Of a stretch of DNA of 6,845 nucleotides, positions 1 through 6,433 are shown one piece after another. A program made the translations under genes and the position numbers. The DNA lies in the NCBI GenBank assembly GCA_020445045.1, contig JAGRHI010000049.1:10884-17728 (forward strand), written 5' to 3'. Position 1 is the stretch's first letter. Every line of letters starts with the position of its first letter. The notes beneath the pieces were generated by a model. The model made no database searches, was not told the DNA's origin, and was given only the letters and a program-made list of their open reading frames with translations. The DNA comes from Candidatus Competibacteraceae bacterium. Lineage in GTDB: Bacteria > Pseudomonadota > Gammaproteobacteria > Competibacterales > Competibacteraceae.

Positions 1-577
1 TCATATCGGTATCGATCAAACCCGGCGCCACGGCGTTGACGGTGATATTGCGGGAACCGACCTCGCGCGCCAGCGACTTGGTGAAGCCAATGATACCCGC
101 TTTAGCCGCGGCGTAATTGGCCTGCCCGGCGCTACCGGTGACACCGACCACCGAGGTGATGCTGATGATGCGCCCACGCTGGGCTTTCATCATCCCCCGC
201 AACACCGCCTTGCTCAGCCGGTAAACCGAAGTCAGATCGGTGTCGAGCACGCTCGTCCATTCGTCTTCCTTCATCCGTAGTAACAGATTGTCGCGCGTGA
301 TGCCGGCGTTATTGACCAGGATGGTCGGCGCGCCGAATTCCTGGACCACCGCCTTGAGCGCCTCGTCCACGGCCGCCGGATCGGTGACGTCCAGACACAG
401 GCCGCGCCCCCTGACGTCAAGACCACGCAAATCCCGATCGATCGCTTCGGCGCCGGCTTGCGTGGTCGCGGTACCGATCACGGTCGCGCCGCGCCGCCCC
501 AGCTCATGGGCAACGGCTTGGCCAATGCCGCGACTGGCGCCAGTCACCAGTACGATTTCGCCATCCAGTGTCGTCAT
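1..577 (-). CDS. fabG: 3-oxoacyl-ACP reductase FabG, 3' end outside window
   Basis: NADPH-dependent reduction of 3-oxoacyl-ACP to 3-hydroxyacyl-ACP in the cytosolic type II fatty acid elongation cycle. Translating the minus strand from ATG at 577 gives 192 residues before the window edge; the family is about 244-248 residues, so roughly the last 55 are missing. Seen in order: Rossmann nucleotide-binding TGASRGIG (residues 12-19), NNAG (89-92), the active-site block with Ser142, Tyr155 and Lys159 (NYAAAK at 154-159), and the family stretch NAVAPGLIDTDM at the edge. The position normally held by the fourth SDR tetrad residue, Asn114, is Asp here (TDLTSVYRLSKA). The start is fixed by AAGGAG at 586-591, 8 bases upstream. 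It lies 19 bases downstream of the fabH stop, so it is the next gene of the same operon. FabG rather than a generic SDR is supported by the RLSKAVLRGMMK and GQANYAAAKAG segments and by context. Confidence 0.95.
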   Translation of the reverse strand, partial: MTTLDGEIVLVTGASRGIGQAVAHELGRRGATVIGTATTQAGAEAIDRDLRGLDVRGRGLCLDVTDPAAVDEALKAVVQEFGAPTILVNNAGITRDNLLLRMKEDEWTSVLDTDLTSVYRLSKAVLRGMMKAQRGRIISITSVVGVTGSAGQANYAAAKAGIIGFTKSLAREVGSRNITVNAVAPGLIDTDM

Positions 578-585
578 CGTGAAAT

Positions 586-591
586 CTCCTT
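586..591 (-). promoter_or_regulatory. Ribosome binding site of fabG
   Basis: AAGGAG on the minus strand, 8 bases before the fabG ATG. It lies in the 19-base fabH-fabG gap and is the strongest Shine-Dalgarno sequence in the window. It shows the fabH-fabG junction is intact and translated, not a decayed fabD remnant. Confidence 0.8.
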
Positions 592-596
592 CGCGT

Positions 597-1561
<965 letters not shown>

Positions 1562-1565
<4 letters not shown>

Positions 1566-2590
1566 AGCGCTTGCCTCGCGGCGTGAAGGACGGCCAGATG
1601 GGCATCGATGCGTCGTGGTACCGCCTGCTCGACTTCCAGCATCGCCACCCCGATGGCGTTGGCAAACGCCAAGGCGTCGGCGCCGCCGTGACTCTTGATC
1701 ACGATACCCTGCAAACCGAGCAGGCTGGCGCCGTTGTAGCGGCGGGGATCGATCCGACGACTGAAGGCGCGCAGCACCGGCAAAGCGACCAGCCCGGCCA
1801 ACCGGGTCAGCAGGTTTCGTTTGAATTCCTGCGTCATGTAATGACGGATCAACCGGGCCACGCCCTCGCTGCTCTTGAGCGCGACGTTGCCGACAAAGCC
1901 ATCGCAGACCACCACGTCCACATCCTCTAGATAGATGCCGTCGCCTTCCACGAAACCAACGTAATTGAGGTCACTGGCCACCAGCAGCCGGGCGGCCTCC
2001 CTGACCTGTTCGTTGCCCTTGATGTCTTCCTCGCCGATATTCAGCAAAGCGACTCGCGGCCGCTCGATGCCGTTGACGGTCGCCAACACCGAACCCATCA
2101 CCGCGAATTGCAGCAGATGCTCGGCCTTGCTGTCGACGTTGGCGCCCAAATCGAGCATCCGGGTCTGGCCGCGCACGGTCGGCAGCGTGGTGCAGATGGC
2201 GGGACGGTCGATGCCGGGCAGGGTCTTGAGCACGAAACGGGCGGTCGCCATCAGCGCGCCGGTGTTGCCGGCACTGACGCAGGCATCGGCTTCGCCCTGC
2301 TTGACCAAGTTGATCGCCACTCGCATCGAGGAGTCTTTCTTGACGCGCAGGGCCTGAGCCGGCGACTCGCCCATGCTCACCAGTTGCGAGGCATGGCGGA
2401 TGACGATCCGGGGATGATCTCCAGCCTTGAACCGGAGCAGAGCGGCCGACAGCACGTCCTCCTGCCCGACCAGGATCAGGCGCAGCGAATCACCGGCGGC
2501 CGCGAGCATGCGCAAGGCGGCGGGCACGACAATATCGGGGCCAGCATCGCCACCCATGCCATCCAGGGCGATGGTCAACGGTTTGCTCAT
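1562..2590 (-). CDS. plsX: Phosphate acyltransferase PlsX
   Basis: Converts acyl-ACP and phosphate to acyl-phosphate, which PlsY uses to acylate glycerol 3-phosphate; it acts as a peripheral membrane enzyme at the start of phospholipid synthesis. The 342 residues are close to the family length (about 330-356). Family signatures seen: DGMGGDAGP (10-18), SAGNTGA (106-112), DLGANVD (147-153), NIGEED (184-189), DGFVGNVALK (230-239) and the C-terminal block YNGASLLGLQG / KSHGGAD (285-305). The ATG at 2590 is the only plausible start, but it has no recognisable Shine-Dalgarno sequence: the bases just upstream are CCTGCCCGGCCC. It follows rpmF by 49 bases and overlaps fabH by 4 (TTGA). Probably transcribed from the yceD promoter; no separate promoter is obvious in the GC-rich gap. 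Confidence 0.96.
1574..1577 (-). promoter_or_regulatory. Ribosome binding site deciding the TTG start of fabH
   Basis: GAGG on the minus strand, inside the end of plsX and 8 bases before the TTG at 1565. It supports TTG as the real fabH initiation codon and fits coupling to plsX translation. Confidence 0.55.
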
Positions 2591-2639
2591 GGGCCGGGCA
2601 GGATAGCGGAGGAATCCGGCGGGCGGGGCGGCACGACGA

Positions 2640-2834
2640 TTAGTCTTCGCTATCGACCGCGGCGGGCTCGCTGATGATCTTGCGGCCGCGATAAAAACCG
2701 TTCGGCGTGACGTGATGGCGGCGATGCAATTCGCCGGAGGTGCGATCCGTCGATAGCGTGGCCGCGGTCAGGGCATCGTGGGCGCGGCGCATGCCACGCT
2801 TGGAGGGGCTTTTACGGGATTTTTGTACGGCCAT
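2640..2834 (-). CDS. rpmF: 50S ribosomal protein bL32
   Basis: Structural protein of the large ribosomal subunit. The 64-residue product begins MAVQKSRKSPSKRGMRR, the bL32 N-terminal signature, and continues AHDAL, then the His-rich block HRRHHVTPNGFYRGRK. It contains no cysteine, so it is the zinc-independent form, as in E. coli. It is a few residues longer than the E. coli protein (57) because of an acidic tail, SEPAAVDSED. The start ATG at 2834 lies 3 bases after the yceD stop, with AGAGGA inside the yceD 3' end about 11 bases upstream. The yceD-rpmF-plsX order is widely conserved in bacteria. Confidence 0.97.
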   Translation of the reverse strand: MAVQKSRKSPSKRGMRRAHDALTAATLSTDRTSGELHRRHHVTPNGFYRGRKIISEPAAVDSED

Positions 2835-2837
2835 GAC

Positions 2838-3380
2838 TCAATTGTTCCTCTTGGAATCTTGCAATAGGGACGCGAGCGCCGCGAAGGCTCGATGCCGCCC
2901 AGCATCCGGCGTCGGCCCGCTGGACGGCGCATGATAACCGGCGGCCTCGCATTCGCGCGCATCCCGATGGCGGGGAATCCGCGGCAAAGCCAACAACAGT
3001 TCGTCTTCCACCAGATCGGCGACGGCAAGGTCGGCGCCGGCGGCCAGCAGTGGCTCGCGCTGGCTGGGCAGACGGGCGAACTCGGATTCGGACTCGGCGC
3101 GGACCAGCGCCAAGCTGACCGTCACCCGCAACGGCAACCGCAGCGGACCCAGGCAACGCTGACAAATCAGTTCGACCTCGGTTCGCAGCGAACCCTCGAC
3201 GAAGCGCAACCCTTGCTCGTCAACCCCCGCCACCAGCGCCACGCTGACCGTGCCGTCGGTACGTTCGAGCAAAGCGGCCAACCGCGGCAGCGCCGCCAAC
3301 CGCAACTCGCCGTCCAGCCGCCCGTTCTCGGCGGCCAGTTGCCAGGGATCGATCCGGTCGGGGAGCGTTGGGATTTGCAT
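2838..3380 (-). CDS. yceD: YceD family (DUF177) 23S rRNA accumulation protein
   Basis: A member of the YceD/DUF177 family, which is required for normal 23S rRNA accumulation or processing and is almost always next to rpmF. With ATG at 3380 the product has 180 residues (E. coli YceD has 173). Seen: N-terminal LPDRIDPWQLA, the conserved CQRC motif in ELICQRCLGPL (residues 91-94), VEDELLLALPRIPRH, which matches the family VEDEIILALP block, a downstream ECEA, and a C-terminal FAALASLL like the family FAVLASL. A reading from TTG at 3419 would add 13 residues, but those bases are the -35 and -10 boxes of a promoter, so ATG 3380 is preferred. No Shine-Dalgarno sequence precedes it. It is the first gene of the operon, 3 bases before rpmF. 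Confidence 0.9.
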   Translation of the reverse strand: MQIPTLPDRIDPWQLAAENGRLDGELRLAALPRLAALLERTDGTVSVALVAGVDEQGLRFVEGSLRTEVELICQRCLGPLRLPLRVTVSLALVRAESESEFARLPSQREPLLAAGADLAVADLVEDELLLALPRIPRHRDARECEAAGYHAPSSGPTPDAGRHRAFAALASLLQDSKRNN

Positions 3381-3390
3381 AAGGCGCGGA

Positions 3391-3419
3391 ATAATATAGG
3401 CATGCTCGATTTCTGTCAA
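3391..3419 (-). promoter_or_regulatory. Sigma-70-type promoter of the yceD-rpmF-plsX-fabH-fabG operon
   Basis: Minus strand: a perfect -35 TTGACA (3414-3419), a 17-base spacer and -10 TATTAT (3391-3396, 5 of 6 to consensus). Transcription would start near 3383-3385, only 3-5 bases before the yceD ATG at 3380, which implies a near-leaderless mRNA. The bases after the -10 (TCCGCGCC) form a GC-rich discriminator, a feature of promoters under stringent control in other bacteria; regulation by ppGpp here is inference. Confidence 0.75.
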
Positions 3420-3442
3420 AATTAAGCCAGATTCCGCATAAT
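3413..3442 (+). promoter_or_regulatory. Candidate promoter of maf
   Basis: Plus strand: CTGTCA (3413-3418, 4 of 6 to the -35 consensus), an 18-base spacer and CATAAT (3437-3442, 5 of 6 to the -10). Start near 3449 would give a leader of about 30 nt to the maf ATG. Its -35 lies on the same bases as the -35 of the opposing operon promoter. The region is clearly more AT-rich than its surroundings. Confidence 0.45.
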
Positions 3443-3478
3443 TGTCCAGATTTCCAAACTGTTCGCCACGCTGCCGCC

Positions 3479-4078
3479 ATGCTCGAAACCCTGCCCGATG
3501 GCCGTCGTCTGATCCTTGCTTCCACTTCGCCGTTCCGCCGCGAACTGCTGGCGCGGCTGGAGTTGCCGTTCGCCGTCCGGGCGCCGGACACCGATGAAAC
3601 CCGCCGGCCCGACGAACCGGCGGCGACGCTGACGGCGCGGCTGGCGGAGATGAAAACCCGCGCGGTCGCCCAGCGTGAAACGACGGCGTTGGTGATCGGC
3701 TCGGACCAAGCGGCGGAAGTGGATGGCGAAGTGATCGGCAAGCCCGGCGACCACTTACGAGCAGCGGCGCAACTACGGCGGGCGTCAGGGCGCATGGTCA
3801 CTTTTCATACCGGACTGTGTCTGCTGGATAGCGCCAGCGGTCAATGCCAAGTGGCGGTGGAACCGTTTCGAGTCGTGTTCCGGACGCTGACGGCGGCAAT
3901 GATCGAGGGTTATCTGCGACGCGAGCGACCATACCATTGCGCGGGCAGTTTCAAGTCCGAGGGCTTGGGCATTGCCCTGTTCGAGCGGCTGGAGGGTGAC
4001 GACCCCACCAGCTTGGTCGGCTTACCACTGATCCGGCTCACCCGCATGCTGGAATCAGCCGGGGTGACGGTGCTGTGA
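3479..4078 (+). CDS. maf: Maf family nucleotide pyrophosphatase, YceF type (m7GTP pyrophosphatase)
   Basis: House-cleaning enzyme that hydrolyses non-canonical nucleoside triphosphates to monophosphates; the YceF branch of the family prefers 7-methyl-GTP. The 199 residues are normal length. Seen: N-terminal substrate loop LILASTSPFRR (11-21), SDQ with the likely catalytic Asp76 (GSDQAAE), GKP (87-89), TFHTG (108-112), CAGSFKSEG (154-162) and the C-terminal DPTSLVGLPL (175-184). CAGSFKSEG and the overall alignment place it nearer E. coli YceF than YhdE, so m7GTP is the better substrate guess. The ATG at 3479 has no clear Shine-Dalgarno sequence, and no alternative start gives a better N terminus. 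It is divergent from yceD and convergent with sppA. The position beside yceD is conserved in E. coli. Confidence 0.93.
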   Translation: MLETLPDGRRLILASTSPFRRELLARLELPFAVRAPDTDETRRPDEPAATLTARLAEMKTRAVAQRETTALVIGSDQAAEVDGEVIGKPGDHLRAAAQLRRASGRMVTFHTGLCLLDSASGQCQVAVEPFRVVFRTLTAAMIEGYLRRERPYHCAGSFKSEGLGIALFERLEGDDPTSLVGLPLIRLTRMLESAGVTVL

Positions 4079-4080
4079 GC

Positions 4081-4109
4081 GCGGGTGATCCAGCCTCAGG
4101 CAGTCCCGC
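4081..4109. other. Weak hairpin between the convergent maf and sppA stops
   Basis: GCGGG (4081-4085) can pair with CCCGC (4105-4109), enclosing a small GCC-TCA-GGC inner stem (4093-4101). No T-run follows on either strand, so it does not qualify as an intrinsic terminator. It is the only notable structure in the 60-base gap. Confidence 0.25.
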
Positions 4110-4138
4110 CCCTCGCGAAGATCCGCCAGCCGGCAACC

Positions 4139-5113
4139 CTACCGCCACCGTGCCGTCCCATCGAATTCCAGCACCTTCAGCAACACCGCGCCCAAACTGG
4201 TCCCCGCGCCATCGAACAGCCGCTCCGCCCAAGGGGTGCGCTTGGTGTAATCCACCACGGTCTTCTCGCCGATCACTTCCTCGGCCACATGACGGGTATC
4301 GCCCAACGCATCCACCAGCCCCAGTTCGACGCTCTGCTCGCCGGTCCACATCTGGCCACTAAACACCTCTGGATGGTCCTTCAGGCGCTTGCCCCGACCC
4401 TGTTTGACCGCCGTAATGAACTGTTGGTGGATCGCATCCAGCATCCCCTGCAAATGCTGGACTTCCGCCGGGTTGACCGGCTTGAACGGATCAAGGGAAT
4501 CCTTGTTGTTCCCCGCCGTGTACGCCCGCCGTTCGATACCCAACTTGGCGATGGCCTCGGTGAAGCCGAAACTGTCCATCCGCACGCCGATGGAACCGAT
4601 GATGCTGGCCTTGTTGGCATAGATGTTCCGCGCCGCCGCCGCGATGTAGTAACCGCCCGAGGCACAGATGTCGCTGGCCACCGCATGAATCGGAATCTTG
4701 GGATGCTTTTGGCGCAAGCGCTGGATCTCGTCGTACACCTCGCCCGCCTGCACCGGACTGCCGCCCGGACTGTTGATCCGCACGATCACCCCGGCCGTTT
4801 TCTCATCCTCGAACGCCTTGCGCAGCGCCTCGATCACGTTTTTGGCGCTGGCCTCGGTGCTGCTGGCGATCAGCCCGTCAATCCGAACCAGCGCGGTGTG
4901 GCGCTTGCCGCCACTGGTGGTGGTATCGAGACTGTCCGGCCAAGCCAGTACCAGCAGCAGCACCAGATACGCAAAAAACAGCAGCTTGAAGAAAATCCCC
5001 CAACGCCGGGTCCGCCGCTGCTCGGTCACGGCGGCGAACGCCAGCTTGGTCAACACCTCACGCGCCCAGCGCTCGTCGTCGGGTAGCTTCGGGTTCGGAT
5101 TCGGGTCGGTCAT
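4139..5113 (-). CDS. sppA: Membrane-anchored signal peptide peptidase, SppA-type S49 serine protease
   Basis: Degrades cleaved signal peptides in the cytoplasmic membrane, with the catalytic part facing the periplasm. With ATG at 5113 it has 324 residues, the short single-domain form rather than the 67-kDa E. coli form. A charged N terminus (WAREVLTKLAFAAVTEQRRTRRW) leads to one membrane segment, about residues 39-58 (IFFKLLFFAYLVLLLVLAW). The S49 domain follows: INSPGGSP (113-120), the nucleophile Ser152 in CASGGYY, IGSIGV (172-177) and the likely general-base Lys204 in AGNNKDSLDPF, together forming the Ser-Lys dyad. An upstream in-frame ATG at 5137 would add 8 residues and overlap rluC by 11 bases; 5113 is preferred for its position after the rluC stop (13-base gap, weak GAGAG upstream) and for starting at MTDPN. 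The stop is amber (TAG). Likely cotranscribed with rluC. Confidence 0.93.
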   Translation of the reverse strand: MTDPNPNPKLPDDERWAREVLTKLAFAAVTEQRRTRRWGIFFKLLFFAYLVLLLVLAWPDSLDTTTSGGKRHTALVRIDGLIASSTEASAKNVIEALRKAFEDEKTAGVIVRINSPGGSPVQAGEVYDEIQRLRQKHPKIPIHAVASDICASGGYYIAAAARNIYANKASIIGSIGVRMDSFGFTEAIAKLGIERRAYTAGNNKDSLDPFKPVNPAEVQHLQGMLDAIHQQFITAVKQGRGKRLKDHPEVFSGQMWTGEQSVELGLVDALGDTRHVAEEVIGEKTVVDYTKRTPWAERLFDGAGTSLGAVLLKVLEFDGTARWR

Positions 5114-5126
5114 GGGTGTCTCTCGT

Positions 5127-6095
5127 TTACCTTCCATTCAGGCTCGCCAAACGCAGGCTTTCCAGGACACCCTTGAGTTCGGCATCCAGTGGGGCGCTCA
5201 CCGCGATATCCCGGCCACCCAACGACAGGCTCAAGCTGTGAGCATGCAGGAACAAGCGGCGCAGGCCGCAGCGTTCGGTCATCGTCCGGTCGAACGCGGC
5301 ATCGCCGTATTTCGCGTCGCCAGCCAGCGGATGGCCGATGTGGGCCGCGTGAACGCGGATCTGATGGGTACGACCGGTGGCGATGCTCGCCTCCAGCAAC
5401 GAAGCCAGCTTGAACAGGCTGACCGGGCGAAACCGGGTCAGGGCCGACTTGCCGTCGTCCACGACTTCGACCAGCCGCTCCCCGCCGCGCAACACGTTGC
5501 GACGCAAAGGCTGGTTCACCTCGCGCGGACCATGGTTCCAGTAACCTTGCACCAAAGCAAGATAGCGTTTCTCCACCCGCCCAGTCCGCAAGGCATCTTG
5601 AATCAACCGCAACGCCGCCGGAGTCCGGGCCAGCAGCAAGCAACCGCTGGTGTCGCGATCCAGCCGGTGCGCCAGCTCCAGAAACGGCTCCCTCGGGCGC
5701 AGGGCACGCAATAGCTCGATCACGCCATAATCGACCCCGCTGCCCTTGTGCACCGCCAGGCCGGCCGGCTTATCGAGCACCAACACCTCGCGATCCTCAT
5801 GCAGCACCGCCGCTTGCAGGCGTTCCGCCCAGCCCGGCGGCGGCCGGAACGCCCTGTCATCGCGCTCGCCCAGCCGCACCGGTGGAACACGCAGCCTATC
5901 GCCGGCTTGCAGCCGCTGGCGCGGTTGCGCCCGGCCACCGTTCAACCGGACTTCCCCCTTGCGCAGGATTCGATAGATCAAGCTCTTGGGCGCGCCTTTC
6001 AACTCGCGCAGCAGAAAATTGTCGAGACGCTGCCCGGCATGTTCCGCGGTAATCTCCAGGTGGCGTACCCCGCCGGGGGACACGGAAGCAGGCAT
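5127..6095 (-). CDS. rluC: 23S rRNA pseudouridine synthase RluC
   Basis: Isomerises specific uridines of 23S rRNA to pseudouridine; in E. coli RluC modifies U955, U2504 and U2580 near the peptidyl transferase centre. From ATG 6095 the product has 322 residues (E. coli 319). Seen: an N-terminal S4 RNA-binding domain, about residues 22-72 (AGQRLDNFL, then PKSLIYRILRKGEVR, ending in AGDRLRVPPVR), then the RluA/RluC catalytic domain with LDKPAGLAVHKGSG and HRLDRDTSG carrying the catalytic Asp146, then GRTHQIRVH and GHPLAGDAKYG, and the RLFLHAHSL block near the end. LKGAPKSLIYRILRKGEVR favours RluC over RluA or RluD. A GTG at 6197 would add 34 residues unlike any S4 domain and would run through promoter elements, so ATG 6095 is preferred; it lacks a good Shine-Dalgarno sequence. 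It lies 13 bases upstream of sppA and divergent from rne, as in E. coli. Confidence 0.95.
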   Translation of the reverse strand: MPASVSPGGVRHLEITAEHAGQRLDNFLLRELKGAPKSLIYRILRKGEVRLNGGRAQPRQRLQAGDRLRVPPVRLGERDDRAFRPPPGWAERLQAAVLHEDREVLVLDKPAGLAVHKGSGVDYGVIELLRALRPREPFLELAHRLDRDTSGCLLLARTPAALRLIQDALRTGRVEKRYLALVQGYWNHGPREVNQPLRRNVLRGGERLVEVVDDGKSALTRFRPVSLFKLASLLEASIATGRTHQIRVHAAHIGHPLAGDAKYGDAAFDRTMTERCGLRRLFLHAHSLSLSLGGRDIAVSAPLDAELKGVLESLRLASLNGR

Positions 6096-6098
6096 CGT

Positions 6099-6127
6099 TT
6101 GAAGCGCACCAGTCGGACTGTTATAGT
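6099..6127 (+). promoter_or_regulatory. Candidate extended -10 promoter of rne
   Basis: Plus strand: TTGAAG (6099-6104, 4 of 6 to -35), exactly 17 bases, then TATAGT (6122-6127, 5 of 6 to -10), preceded by a TGn extension (TGT at 6119-6121). Predicted start near 6133-6135, which yields a leader of about 300 nt before the rne ATG. E. coli rne likewise has a long leader (361 nt), which supports the assignment. The -35 begins 4 bases from the rluC start codon. Confidence 0.55.
6120..6125 (-). promoter_or_regulatory. Candidate -10 box of the rluC-sppA promoter
   Basis: TATAAC on the minus strand (5 of 6 to consensus), 24 bases before the rluC ATG, giving a leader of roughly 15-20 nt. No convincing -35 is seen at 15-18 bases. 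It shares bases with the plus-strand rne -10 (6122-6127). Confidence 0.35.
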
Positions 6128-6140
6128 TCGTGGCAGTTGT

Positions 6141-6165
6141 CGCCGATTGGCCCGAAAGGCCGGCG
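6141..6165 (+). other. Hairpin near the start of the rne leader
   Basis: CGCC (6141-6144) pairs with GGCG (6162-6165), and GGCC (6149-6152) with GGCC (6158-6161), around a CGAAA loop and with a GATT bulge on the 5' arm: 8 pairs in total. It would lie within the first 35 nt of the predicted rne transcript. No T-run follows, so it is not a terminator. Confidence 0.4.
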
Positions 6166-6381
6166 AAACAGGTTTCATACACGATATCGGTTTTCACATC
6201 CGCACGCCAGTCACACAGGCGGGCAGGATTTGTTAAACGGGTTTATCCGCCGCTCACCCGACCTATTCTAAGCGGCTCTTGACCGCGCTCCCAGCCGACT
6301 GGTTACGACTTCGCGGCGTATCTGGACTTGCCCGACGCACTGTATTCGATCGCCGGGCCGTTGGTTATTTCAGTTACGCCT

Positions 6382-6401
6382 CGGCGACAACCGCGTCGCC
6401 G
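6382..6401 (+). other. Perfect 7-bp hairpin just upstream of the rne ribosome binding site
   Basis: CGGCGAC (6382-6388) and GTCGCCG (6395-6401) form a perfect 7-bp stem with the 6-base loop AACCGC. CGCC at 6377-6380 competes for GGCG at 6383-6386, so two alternative folds exist. It ends 18 bases before the AGGGA site of rne and has no following T-run. A role in rne translation or autoregulation is inferred. Confidence 0.45.
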
Positions 6402-6433
6402 CCGGTGATGGTCGAGCGCAGGGAATCTTTTCG

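Larger units (their letters stand above)
6134..6433 (+). promoter_or_regulatory. Putative long structured 5' leader of rne
   Basis: This stretch carries no credible gene. If transcription starts at the extended -10 promoter, it is the rne 5' UTR. It holds several GC-rich hairpins: one near its beginning (6141-6165), a small CCAG/CTGG stem (6291-6302), and a strong one near its end (6382-6401), followed by AGGGA (6420-6424), the rne ribosome binding site 9 bases before ATG. In E. coli the rne leader lets RNase E cut and destabilise its own mRNA (Rfam rne5 family). That this leader works the same way is inferred from position, length and structure; I could not run a covariance search. Confidence 0.5.

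Noticed and set aside
3381..3419. TTG start at 3419 giving a 193-residue YceD
   Set aside because: The added 13 codons consist of the -35 and -10 boxes of a strong promoter, and family proteins begin near the ATG at 3380.
4079..4138. Bidirectional intrinsic terminator between maf and sppA
   Set aside because: Only a 5-bp stem with a small inner stem is present and there is no T-run on either strand; termination may be Rho-dependent or further downstream.
5114..5137. ATG at 5137 as the sppA start
   Set aside because: It overlaps rluC by 11 bases and adds only 8 non-conserved residues with no better ribosome binding site. It remains possible.
4085..5714. Two long overlapping plus-strand open frames (333 and 338 residues) opposite sppA and rluC
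   Set aside because: Both are shadows of the minus-strand genes, whose catalytic motifs are intact. No motif or ribosome binding site supports them.
6096..6197. GTG start at 6197 adding 34 residues to RluC
   Set aside because: The extension does not resemble an S4 domain, E. coli RluC has the catalytic Asp at almost the same distance from the 6095 start, and the stretch holds promoter elements.
6382..6401. Intrinsic terminator upstream of rne
   Set aside because: The stem is strong but is followed by CCGGTGATGG, not a T-run, and sits directly before the rne ribosome binding site.
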